From contig CAYMLL010000367.1 of the NCBI GenBank assembly GCA_964390645.1, positions 1 to 6,642 on the forward strand: a stretch of 6,642 nucleotides of DNA. The letters run 5' to 3'. Position 1 is the first letter of the stretch. Every line of letters begins with the position of its first letter. Below are positions 1 through 6,392 of this stretch, in pieces. Under the pieces are notes generated by a model, which saw nothing but the letters and a program-made list of their open reading frames with translations, searched no databases and was not told the origin of the DNA. Origin of the DNA: CAYMLL01 sp964390645. GTDB taxonomy: Bacteria > Planctomycetota > UBA8108. The translations under genes and the position numbers were made by a program.

Positions 1-63
1 GGCGGTTTTGCTGCTACACTTACACCTGTTGGTGCGCGCGACGGGGTACGGCGGCGGGGCGTG

Positions 64-127
64 GACGACGAGGACCCGCGGGCGACAGGTCGACAGGAGA
101 CCTGCCGCACGCGGGTCCTTTGTCGTT
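64..127 (+). terminator. Long imperfect hairpin, possible terminator of an upstream gene
   Basis: A perfect 10-bp outer stem is formed by AGGACCCGCG (71-80) and CGCGGGTCCT (110-119). Inside it, after a 1x1 mismatch, three more pairs form (82-84 with 106-108). Another mismatch follows, and then a 6-bp stem CAGGTC (86-91) / GACCTG (99-104) closes a 7-nt loop. Outside it, ACGAC (65-69) can pair with GTCGT (122-126) across a small internal loop. The + strand 3' flank is mildly T-rich (TTTGTCGTTGT), whereas the other side has no T tract, so I orient it +. It lacks a clean U-run, so it may instead be a structured leader or other cis-acting RNA element. Confidence 0.45.
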
Positions 128-153
128 GTGTCCGGCCCGCGGCGGACGGGGGT

Positions 154-182
154 TCGCGGCGACCCGCCCTCTGGCGCCGCGA
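154..182 (+). other. Stem-loop in the leader upstream of the first gene
   Basis: TCGCGGCG (154-161) pairs perfectly with CGCCGCGA (175-182) around a 13-nt loop. About 9 nt further on there is a short T-rich patch (near 192-200). It could be a second terminator-like structure or part of a structured 5' leader. At this GC content an 8-bp stem can arise by chance, so support is weak. Confidence 0.25.
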
Positions 183-274
183 GAAAGCCGAGTTTTGTTG
201 CGAATCCCGGCCACGTTCCGCGCGGTACCGGCAGAGACGGCGGTCGGCGCCTCTCCTAATCGCTTCTCGAGACC

Positions 275-280
275 AGGAGG
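275..280 (+). promoter_or_regulatory. Ribosome binding site for the 833-residue exported protein
   Basis: AGGAGG is a perfect Shine-Dalgarno core ending 9 nt before the ATG at 290. It fixes the start codon. The signal peptide begins directly from that ATG, which agrees. Confidence 0.85.
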
Positions 281-289
281 AACCGTGTC

Positions 290-2791
290 ATGAGCGCCAC
301 GCGACGATCCACCCACCGACCTCGCCCGCAGCGGCGCTTCGCGCTCCCCGGGGCCCTCGCAGCGGCTCTCCTGACGCTCGGGAGTCTCGCCCCGTGGAGC
401 CCCTGCCTCGCGCAGGAGGACGGCGGCCTCTTCCTGTTCATCCGCGGCGACGCCAACTCCGACGACGTGGTCGACGTCTCCGACGTGGTCGCCAGCCTGA
501 CCTGCCAGTTCGGCGGCGAGAGCTGCCCGGAATGCTTCGACGTCCTCGACGTCGACGACAGCGGCGAGACGGACATCAGCGACCCGGTCAATCTGCTGAA
601 CTACCTCTTCCAGGGAGGCCCCCGGCCGGCCCTGCCCTTCCCGACGCCGGGCCCGGATCCGACGCTCGACGACGTCGTCTGCGACGAGGAGCAGGCGGAC
701 GAGTCGCCGCTCGAGATCAGCGTCGACCCCGACCTCGACCTCGACCGCGGCGTCGACATCGACGCGCTGCGCGAGGAGGCTCTCGGCACCGGTCCGCTCG
801 AGCTCGCCGACGGCGACCACCTCGAGGGACGCGTCGTCTGCGAAGGGCTCCACATCCCCGATGACACCGAGGTCACGATCATGGAGGGCACCGAGATCGT
901 CGCGGTCGGCGACAGCTACCTCGGCGGCACGCTGGTGCCGGTCGACGATCCGGACCACGTCGAGCCGGGCTTCGAGGACGACGAGGACGACGAGCGCGCT
1001 CCTCGCGGCGGCAACGGCGGCGGCGCGGGGGGAACGCCGAGCGGCATCCCTCCGAGCTGCGGCGGCGTCGCGCGCAATCGCCCGGTGGCGCACGGCAAGA
1101 GCTACGGTCGTCCGACGTCGATGACCTTCCTCGGCAACGTCGTCGCGCCGGCCTTCCGGTGCCCGGCTGCCGCGGCACGGATCAAGGACGCGCCCCCCGC
1201 CAACGTCGTCGGTGCGCCCAGCGCTCGCGCCCGCGGAGGCCGCGGCGGCACCGGGCAGGACATCGAGATCCACGCCGTCGGCCTCGGCTCGACCCTGACG
1301 ATCCTCGGACCGATCTGCAACGAGCAAGGCGGTGACGGCGGCGACGCGAACGCGACCGGGCTGGACGGGGCCGGCTGTGGCGCCTGCGGCGGTGACGCGT
1401 GGGCCAGGGCCGGCGACGGCGGACGCTCGGGCCACCTGCTGATCGTCTCGCCGCGGATCGTCTGGGGAGCCTTCGGGCCCGCGGTGACGGTCTATCCCGG
1501 CGGTCGCGGCGGCGACGCCAGCGCCATCGCCGGCAAGGGTGGCGACTGTGACGTCTGCGGACAGCCCGGCGGACGCGGTGGCCACGCGAGCGCGATGGGC
1601 GGCAAGGCCGGACGCACCGGGAGCGTCCGCATCATCGCCAACACGATGGAGAACGTCGGCGGTGCCCGTGTCTCCGCCGGCGCGCTGCTGCTCGCGGCGG
1701 ACCTGCCCGACGGCGCGCGCGGCGGACACGCGGACGCAGGCGCCGGGACGGGCGGCCGCGGTGGCGGCGACGACGACTGCGACTGCGGCGAGACCGCGGG
1801 CGACGGTGGCCCGGGCGGCGACGCCTACGCCCGCGCCGCAAAGGCGGCGGGGGGCGTTTTCGGTCACGCGGTCGACCGGGGCGGACCGGGCGGTCTCGGT
1901 CAGACGACACGCGGCACGGACGGCGGCCACGGCGGTCGGGCGGAAGCGGTCGCGGGACGGGGCGGCGACGGGGCGGACGCCGTCGATTGCGAGTGTGACG
2001 ACCTCGTCGTGGCGGGAAGGGGCGGCGACGGCGGCGACGGCGGCGGGGCAGATGCGAACGGCGGCGACGGTGGAGGGGCCCGCTGGGGGCCAGAGCCGAT
2101 GGCCAGCGGTGATCGGCCGACCGTCGGCGACGGTGGGGCCGCGTCGACGTCCGGCGGCGGCGACGGCGGTGACGGCGGCAAGGGTGGCGACTGCCGCTGG
2201 AGCCCGGGGCCGAGGCCGGCTCCGCAACTCTGCATTAGCGGTCTCGGCGGCGAGAAGGGCGACGGTGGGTTGTGGGAGAAGCAACCGGGTAGATCCGGGC
2301 TCGCGCGTCAGCGCGCGCGGGACCGCGACGACGAGAACGATGACCGGGGCTTCTGCGTGGACGGCGCTCCCGGCGGTCCCGGCGTCGAGGTCTGCCCACG
2401 GCCGCCTCCCGGGTCGCCCGCGGTCATCTGTATCCGGGCTCTTCGCGACGTGATGGTCGAGGTCGTTCCCGATCCGTGGCGCCAGCAGCTCGGTGAGCTC
2501 CTCGATCAGGTGATGGCGCTCCTGGGGCGAGGTCAGATCGAGCCGGCCCTGAACCAGCTCGAACGGTTCCTCCAGGAGGTCTCCCAGCTCCTGGATGCGG
2601 GGCAGATTCCGCCGGACCTCGCCGACGTGCTCATCGCGCAGGCCGAGGCTTGCCGGCAGGGGATCGCGGAGGCAGCCGTCGGTGGCGCGGTCGGCGGTGA
2701 GCCGGGCGGTCGCGAGCCGGGCGGCGGCGAGCCGGGCGGTGAGCCGGGCGGTGGTGCGCCGGGCGGCCGAGCGCCGGGCCGTGGTGCGTGA
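290..2791 (+). CDS. Secreted dockerin-like, glycine-rich repeat protein with FIMAH-like C-terminus
   Basis: No named gene is recognised; this is probably an extracellular structural or adhesive protein. Seen: a long basic n-region then a hydrophobic core (about residues 18-36) with signal peptidase I-type cleavage near CLA|Q at 41/42. A paired dockerin-like calcium-loop module spans 51-131, with loops starting at D54 (DANSDDVVDVSD) and D87 (DVDDSGETDISD) and ending in the motif PDPTLDDVVC. An Asp-rich linker (about 146-160) and a short beta-rich stretch (170-206) resemble the start of a beta-helix. Residues 237-660 are glycine-rich, with GGxGG(D/H)AxA units and interspersed strands such as IEIHAV, LLIVSP and VRIIAN, which suggests a solenoid. 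The helical region 735-792 resembles FIMAH domains. The end is a Gly-Glu-Pro repeat tail (801-830). The ATG is fixed by AGGAGG 9 nt upstream. The first loop has Asp for the usual Gly at position 6, and the second has Ser for Asp at position 5. No catalytic motif is visible. The coding call is firm; the domain names come from memory of families. Confidence 0.9.
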   Translation: MSATRRSTHRPRPQRRFALPGALAAALLTLGSLAPWSPCLAQEDGGLFLFIRGDANSDDVVDVSDVVASLTCQFGGESCPECFDVLDVDDSGETDISDPVNLLNYLFQGGPRPALPFPTPGPDPTLDDVVCDEEQADESPLEISVDPDLDLDRGVDIDALREEALGTGPLELADGDHLEGRVVCEGLHIPDDTEVTIMEGTEIVAVGDSYLGGTLVPVDDPDHVEPGFEDDEDDERAPRGGNGGGAGGTPSGIPPSCGGVARNRPVAHGKSYGRPTSMTFLGNVVAPAFRCPAAAARIKDAPPANVVGAPSARARGGRGGTGQDIEIHAVGLGSTLTILGPICNEQGGDGGDANATGLDGAGCGACGGDAWARAGDGGRSGHLLIVSPRIVWGAFGPAVTVYPGGRGGDASAIAGKGGDCDVCGQPGGRGGHASAMGGKAGRTGSVRIIANTMENVGGARVSAGALLLAADLPDGARGGHADAGAGTGGRGGGDDDCDCGETAGDGGPGGDAYARAAKAAGGVFGHAVDRGGPGGLGQTTRGTDGGHGGRAEAVAGRGGDGADAVDCECDDLVVAGRGGDGGDGGGADANGGDGGGARWGPEPMASGDRPTVGDGGAASTSGGGDGGDGGKGGDCRWSPGPRPAPQLCISGLGGEKGDGGLWEKQPGRSGLARQRARDRDDENDDRGFCVDGAPGGPGVEVCPRPPPGSPAVICIRALRDVMVEVVPDPWRQQLGELLDQVMALLGRGQIEPALNQLERFLQEVSQLLDAGQIPPDLADVLIAQAEACRQGIAEAAVGGAVGGEPGGREPGGGEPGGEPGGGAPGGRAPGRGA
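1328..2059 (+). repeat. GGxGG(D/H)AxA protein repeat block with paired cysteines
   Basis: This is the part of the 833-residue protein, residues 347-590, where the unit GGxGG(D/H/R)AxAxxGxGG recurs. Clear copies begin near residues 347, 404, 427, 506 and 545. Partial copies lie near 367, 477 and 578. Cysteine pairs follow several units: C363/C366, C420/C423, C497/C499 and C567/C569. Between some units lie strand-like segments of alternating hydrophobic residues (381-402 and 444-469). The units have diverged at DNA level, so this is an old protein repeat and not a recent DNA expansion. Confidence 0.75.
2699..2781 (+). repeat. Tandem GAGCCGGGCGG repeats encoding a Gly-Glu-Pro tail
   Basis: Four exact copies of GAGCCGGGCGG start at 2699, 2714, 2729 and 2741. 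Variants GCGCCGGGCGG and GCGCCGGGCCG start at 2756 and 2771. Spacings are 15, 15, 12, 15 and 15 nt, all multiples of three, so the reading frame is kept and the tail reads as E/A-P-G-G units. The high DNA identity suggests recent slippage-type expansion. The array ends just before the stop codon and 32 nt before the assembly gap, so copy number could be misassembled. Confidence 0.85.
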
Positions 2792-2812
2792 CCCGGCGTC
2801 GCCGCGCGTCAT

Positions 2813-2822
2813 NNNNNNNNNN
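2813..2822. other. Assembly gap (10 Ns)
   Basis: Ten unknown bases. A round 10-N run is usually a placeholder for a scaffold join of unknown size, so the 192-nt spacing between the two large genes cannot be trusted. The right flank (2823-2880) is nearly pure G/C and includes a run of 10 Gs at 2856-2865, typical of hard-to-sequence or low-quality contig ends. Confidence 0.95.
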
Positions 2823-2905
2823 GGGGGGCCGGGGTTGTTGCGGGGGGGCGGCCCCGGGGGGGGGGCCGGGGGGCCGCCCTCGGCTCCCGTCTCGCGATCG
2901 CTTCT

Positions 2906-2925
2906 GGCCCGCGAGTCCGCGGGCC
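2906..2925. terminator. Perfect 8-bp hairpin between the two large genes
   Basis: GGCCCGCG (2906-2913) pairs perfectly with CGCGGGCC (2918-2925) around the tetraloop AGTC. It sits 58 nt before the ATG of the 1129-residue protein. There is no T-run on either side, so it may be a Rho-assisted terminator of the preceding gene, an mRNA-stabilising hairpin or a leader element. The stem core CCCGCG/CGCGGG also occurs in the hairpin at 71-119. Confidence 0.4.
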
Positions 2926-2968
2926 GCTATCGTGAAGGACCGGGGGGTCGAACGATCCGGGTTCCAGG

Positions 2969-2976
2969 AAGGGAGG
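2969..2976 (+). promoter_or_regulatory. Ribosome binding site for the 1129-residue exported protein
   Basis: AAGGGAGG contains a good Shine-Dalgarno core (GGGAGG) ending 7 nt before the ATG at 2984. This supports that start and shows the gene has its own translation initiation site. Confidence 0.8.
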
Positions 2977-2983
2977 CCAGGCC

Positions 2984-5900
2984 ATGCTGGCGCGTCGATC
3001 CGGGCTGGTGGCCGCTGCTTTCGGGGCTGTGGTCATCGAGATAGCCCTTCTGACACCTGCCGTGCGAGCGCAGGGGGTGGGGGGACGGTCGAATCCCTTC
3101 CGCCGCGGCGACGTCAACGCCGACGGCGCCGTCGGCCCCGCCGACCTGATCTTCCTGAGGAGGTGGCTCGAGGGCAAGGACGGCCGCCAGCCCTCCTGTC
3201 AGGACGCCGCCGACATCAACGACGACGGCAGCTGCAACCTGCTTGACGTCGACCCTCTCAGGACGTACCTGGACCTCGGCCAGCCGGGCCCGGGCGGCCT
3301 GCCGCCGCCCGGCTCCCTGACCTGTGGGCCCGATCGGTCCACGTCGCTGATACTGCCTCCCTGCGTCTATCCCCCCGAACGCTGCGGGCCCTTCGAGGTG
3401 GATGCCGACCCGGCGGCCGAGATCAGTGTCCGCGTGCCGCCCTTCGTCCGCGTGGGGGAGAGCCTGACCGCGACGGTGGTGCTCCACAACGCCGTGTTCG
3501 TCGAGGCGTGGAACCTCGAGCTTCAGTTCGCCGGATTCGAGGTGACCGGCGTGCGCTTCGACGGCACGGTGGCTGACGGCGCGGCGGCGCAGTGCGGGGG
3601 CGACGACATCGCGGTCAACCCCAGCTCGTTCTACTTCGACCCCCTCGAGCCCGGTCGGGTCCAGGTCATGACGCTGCTCGACAGGTGTCTGCCGTCGCGG
3701 CTGCCTCCGACGGGCGCCGGCGCCGGTCACGAGCTCGTTCACATCGATCTGCGGGCCATCGAAACGGGACTCGATTGTGGATCCGGCAGGATCTCCATCG
3801 ACGATACCGAGCTGGTGCGCATACCGGTGGGGAACCGCCTGAGCGTCGACGGCGGCACGAGCCTTCGCCCCCTCGTCATTCCCGGCGAGGTCGCGATCCT
3901 CCACGCGCTGACTCCCGGCGTCACGGTGACGCGCACGCTGACGGACGCGAGTCCTTTTCCGAATCGCGGCGCCTGCTTCCTGGTCGACGAGTTCGGCGAG
4001 GAGGACCTCGGCAGGATGGTGGTCGTCACCCTGACCGACGACGACAGCGCCGACTCGAACGCCCTGTACGCGAGATGGGGCGGCGTCCCCGGTCCCGTCG
4101 ACTTCGACCGGGCCGCCGATCGCCGCGCGCTTGCGTCCCAGAAGCTCGTCCTCCCCCTGGTGCGCGACGACCGGCTGCTGGTGTCCGTGCTGGCGAACGA
4201 CCTGCCGGGCGGGCAGAACGACGTGTCGGTGCGGGTCGATGTCGTCGACCTGGCCCTCGTCGGTCTGTCCCCGGACCGCGGCGCCCGGGGCAGCACCGCG
4301 ACCTGCTCGATCCGCGGCGGCGGCTTCGACGACACGACGAGCTTCTCCCTGGAGCCCGTCGACGGCGGGCCGGGCATCGCCGGGACGGTGTCCCGTCTTC
4401 TGGCCTCCGATCGCGTCGAGGTCTCCTTCGCCCTGCCGTCGGACGCCGCCGAGCTCCACGATCTCGTCGTCGAGAAGCCCGGCGGACTGCGCGCCGAGAT
4501 CGCCGCGAACTTCCGGACGCTCGCGCCCGATCCCTCACCGCGGGTCGAGGTCGAGATCGTCGGGCCGGGACGGCACCGCGCGCTGCTCCCGCAGCGCTTG
4601 ACGCTGCGCTATCGAAACGCCGGCAGCGCCGCCGTTGTCGCTCCGCTCTTCAAGCTCGTCGCGCCGCCCGACACCGAGCTGCGGCTCTCCGGCGACGACG
4701 ACTACCACCAGGGCGAGCTGCAGGTTCTCGGGATCCACCCCGGGGGCGTCGCGGGGGTCCTCCCGCCGGGTGCGCAGGTCGACGTGCCGATCGTGTTTCG
4801 CACCAGCGCTCGCGAGGCCTTCGAGGTGCAGGTGCTCCGCCTCACGGATACCGAGCGGCCCATCGACTGGGCGAAGGTCGCGGCTCCGGACGGCGTGTCC
4901 GCCGACGACTGGGCGACCGCTCGCGACCGCCTCGCGGAGCAGCACGGCCGGACCTGGGGCGAGTACCGCGCCTCCCTGGCGTCGGACGCGACGCGCCTGA
5001 CCGCCCGTGGCGCCGACGCGTCCTCGGTGACGACGCTCTCTCGATACGCGGTGGCACGGGCGCTCGAGCGGCCCGGTGGAGCCATCCTCGGAAGGCTGTG
5101 CGACGACTCCGGGGCGCCGATCGCCGCGGCGCCGGTGCTCGCTCTTCAGGGCGGCGACGTGCGCGCCAGCGCCGTCACGGATTCCGAGGGGAGCTTCGCG
5201 CTGCAGTGGCTCGAGCAGGCGCAGACCTACACCCTCGCGGTCGACGACATCGACGTCGGCCTGCCGAGCTTCCGGGTCCCCGCCGACGGCGACCTCTACG
5301 GAGTCGAGCTGACGGGCGGCCCGCTGCCCGACGCGCTCGAGCCGGCGTGCCCGGACTGCGAGGAGGACGGCCTGCCGCTCGAGCCGGTCGCCGCGCCGGA
5401 CGACATCTTCTCGATCGCGGCGACGGCGCCGATCGACGTGGTCTTCCCCGTCGACCCCAACACCAAGGACGGCTCGCTCGGGGAGGGCGAGGGGAACCTG
5501 ATCGGCCGGCAGGACACCATCCACTACACGATCTCCTTCGAGAACCGCCCGACGGCGGCGGCTCCGGCGGTGAGCGTCATGGTCGAGGACGTCCTCACCG
5601 AGGAGCTCGACCTCGGCAAGTTTCGCTTCGGCTCGGTCCACTTCGAGGGGCGCGAGGTCGTTCCGGGTCGCTTCGAAGGGCACGAGGTCGCTCTGGACCA
5701 CGTCGGCGGTCACGAGCAGCTCAGCGGCTACTCGACCGCGCGGAACTCGAACCGCTACGCCGTGCGCGCCGAGAAGCTCGTGGCGACCGGCGCGGGCGAC
5801 GCGGTCGTCGCGGTGAGCGCCCATCTCGATCCCGGCACCCGGACGGTGCGCTGGATCTTCCGGACGCTCGACCCTCACACTCGCAGCCCGATCTACGGCG

Positions 5901-6373
5901 CCGACGACGGCTTTCTGCCCGCGGCCGCCAAGGGCGGTGTCTCCTTCAGCGTCACCGCCGGCAAGGGGGAGCCCGGCGACGAGGTCAAGAACAAGGCGCT
6001 GATCCAGTTCGACAAGGTGGACGAGTTCGACGAGGAGCTCCAGATCGAGACGCGAGAGGTGATCCACCGCATCGCGCCGAGCTTCGTGCGCGGCGCGGCC
6101 GACGACTCCCGATCCGTCGACGTGAGCGACGCCATGTTCATCCTCGCGTACCTCTTCGGGCGCGGCGACCGTCCGGAGTGCAGCGACGCCGCGGACGTCA
6201 ACGACGACGGCTGGCTCGACGTCTCCGATCCCGTGCACCTGCTCCGCTGGCTCTTCGCCGGGGGCGAGCTGCCGCGTCCTCCGTCACCCGGAGGCGACGA
6301 GCTGCTGCCGCATTGCGGCATCGACGCGACCGTCGACGATCTCGACTGTACGAGCTTCCCGGCCTGTTCGTGA
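2984..6373 (+). CDS. Secreted multi-module protein with dockerin-like pairs at both ends
   Basis: No named gene is recognised; this is probably a large surface or secreted protein. Seen in order: signal peptide 1-29 (hydrophobic 8-27, cleavage VRA|Q); dockerin-like pair 39-96 with intact loops DVNADGAVGPAD and DINDDGSCNLLD; a Pro/Gly/Cys linker; a beta-rich module 146-305 that resembles cohesin-like modules of Planctomycetota; a PPC-like module about 310-420; an IPT/TIG-like module 424-513 ending VEKPGGLRAE...NFRTL; a CARDB-like module about 518-618; and a helical segment 628-690 (DDWATARDRL, HGRTWGEYRASL). Then come a carboxypeptidase-regulatory-like repeat 697-753 (GRLCDDSGAPI, TDSEGSFAL) and a conserved 823-1012 domain marked by DPNTK, YTISFENRPTAAAPA, WIFRTLDPHT, GFLPA and NKALIQFD, which I associate with the DUF7619-type family. 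A C-terminal dockerin-like pair spans 1034-1121. No catalytic site is visible. The first C-terminal loop (AADDSRSVDVSD) has lost two calcium ligands. The ATG is fixed by AAGGGAGG. Domain assignments are from pattern memory and those in the middle are the least certain. Confidence 0.9.
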   Translation: MLARRSGLVAAAFGAVVIEIALLTPAVRAQGVGGRSNPFRRGDVNADGAVGPADLIFLRRWLEGKDGRQPSCQDAADINDDGSCNLLDVDPLRTYLDLGQPGPGGLPPPGSLTCGPDRSTSLILPPCVYPPERCGPFEVDADPAAEISVRVPPFVRVGESLTATVVLHNAVFVEAWNLELQFAGFEVTGVRFDGTVADGAAAQCGGDDIAVNPSSFYFDPLEPGRVQVMTLLDRCLPSRLPPTGAGAGHELVHIDLRAIETGLDCGSGRISIDDTELVRIPVGNRLSVDGGTSLRPLVIPGEVAILHALTPGVTVTRTLTDASPFPNRGACFLVDEFGEEDLGRMVVVTLTDDDSADSNALYARWGGVPGPVDFDRAADRRALASQKLVLPLVRDDRLLVSVLANDLPGGQNDVSVRVDVVDLALVGLSPDRGARGSTATCSIRGGGFDDTTSFSLEPVDGGPGIAGTVSRLLASDRVEVSFALPSDAAELHDLVVEKPGGLRAEIAANFRTLAPDPSPRVEVEIVGPGRHRALLPQRLTLRYRNAGSAAVVAPLFKLVAPPDTELRLSGDDDYHQGELQVLGIHPGGVAGVLPPGAQVDVPIVFRTSAREAFEVQVLRLTDTERPIDWAKVAAPDGVSADDWATARDRLAEQHGRTWGEYRASLASDATRLTARGADASSVTTLSRYAVARALERPGGAILGRLCDDSGAPIAAAPVLALQGGDVRASAVTDSEGSFALQWLEQAQTYTLAVDDIDVGLPSFRVPADGDLYGVELTGGPLPDALEPACPDCEEDGLPLEPVAAPDDIFSIAATAPIDVVFPVDPNTKDGSLGEGEGNLIGRQDTIHYTISFENRPTAAAPAVSVMVEDVLTEELDLGKFRFGSVHFEGREVVPGRFEGHEVALDHVGGHEQLSGYSTARNSNRYAVRAEKLVATGAGDAVVAVSAHLDPGTRTVRWIFRTLDPHTRSPIYGADDGFLPAAAKGGVSFSVTAGKGEPGDEVKNKALIQFDKVDEFDEELQIETREVIHRIAPSFVRGAADDSRSVDVSDAMFILAYLFGRGDRPECSDAADVNDDGWLDVSDPVHLLRWLFAGGELPRPPSPGGDELLPHCGIDATVDDLDCTSFPACS
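5641..5700 (+). repeat. 30-bp in-frame tandem duplication inside the second protein
   Basis: The segments 5641-5670 and 5671-5700 align head to tail. Their first 20 bases differ at two positions and the last 10 are more diverged. At protein level this gives FEGREVVPGR then FEGHEVALDH (residues 887-906), within the conserved 823-1012 domain, where related proteins normally have a single short strand and loop. It looks like a local slippage duplication that was kept in frame. Confidence 0.65.
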
Positions 6374-6379
6374 AGGCCG
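6360..6379. terminator. Hairpin over the stop codon between convergent genes
   Basis: CGGCCT (6360-6365) pairs with AGGCCG (6374-6379) around the 8-nt loop GTTCGTGA, which contains the TGA stop of the + strand gene. It lies 14 nt beyond the stop of the convergent - strand gene, so it could serve both transcripts. There is no T-run, so a Rho-independent role is doubtful. Confidence 0.3.
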
Positions 6380-6392
6380 CGCCGCGCGCACG

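Larger units (their letters stand above)
1..289. other. Intergenic leader with stacked stem-loops, no gene
   Basis: I see no convincing coding sequence here. The short open frames give Arg/Gly-rich low-complexity translations, have no ribosome binding site and resemble no family. The stretch holds three consecutive inverted repeats: 64-127, 130-147 (stem GTCCG/CGGAC) and 154-182. After them come a T-rich patch near 192-200 and the ribosome binding site of the next gene. No -35/-10 promoter could be recognised with confidence. The likely content is the 3' end of an upstream transcript and the promoter/leader of the exported protein that follows. Confidence 0.55.

Noticed and set aside
8..259. 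Short + strand open frame before the first gene
   Set aside because: It has no ribosome binding site, an Arg/Gly-rich translation, and runs through the strong inverted repeats at 64-182.
290..364. Twin-arginine (Tat) signal in the first protein
   Set aside because: There are RR pairs at residues 5-6 and 16-17, but the surrounding residues (QRRFALPG) do not fit the SRRxFLK consensus, so a general Sec signal peptide is the simpler reading.
1328..2059. Mycobacterial PE-PGRS protein or collagen-like repeat
   Set aside because: There is no PE domain at the N-terminus, the repeats are not Gly-X-Y triplets, and the dockerin-like modules point to a different lineage.
20..2812. 930-codon open frame on the - strand across the whole first gene
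   Set aside because: Its translation is Ala/Arg/Val/Asp low complexity with no domain, signal peptide or ribosome binding site. The opposite strand has a signal peptide, calcium-loop motifs and a perfect Shine-Dalgarno. Long antisense frames are expected where nearly all codons end in G or C.
2927..6238. Two long - strand open frames (2927-4459 and 4535-6238)
   Set aside because: They are antisense shadows of the second gene, with no family resemblance and no initiation signals.
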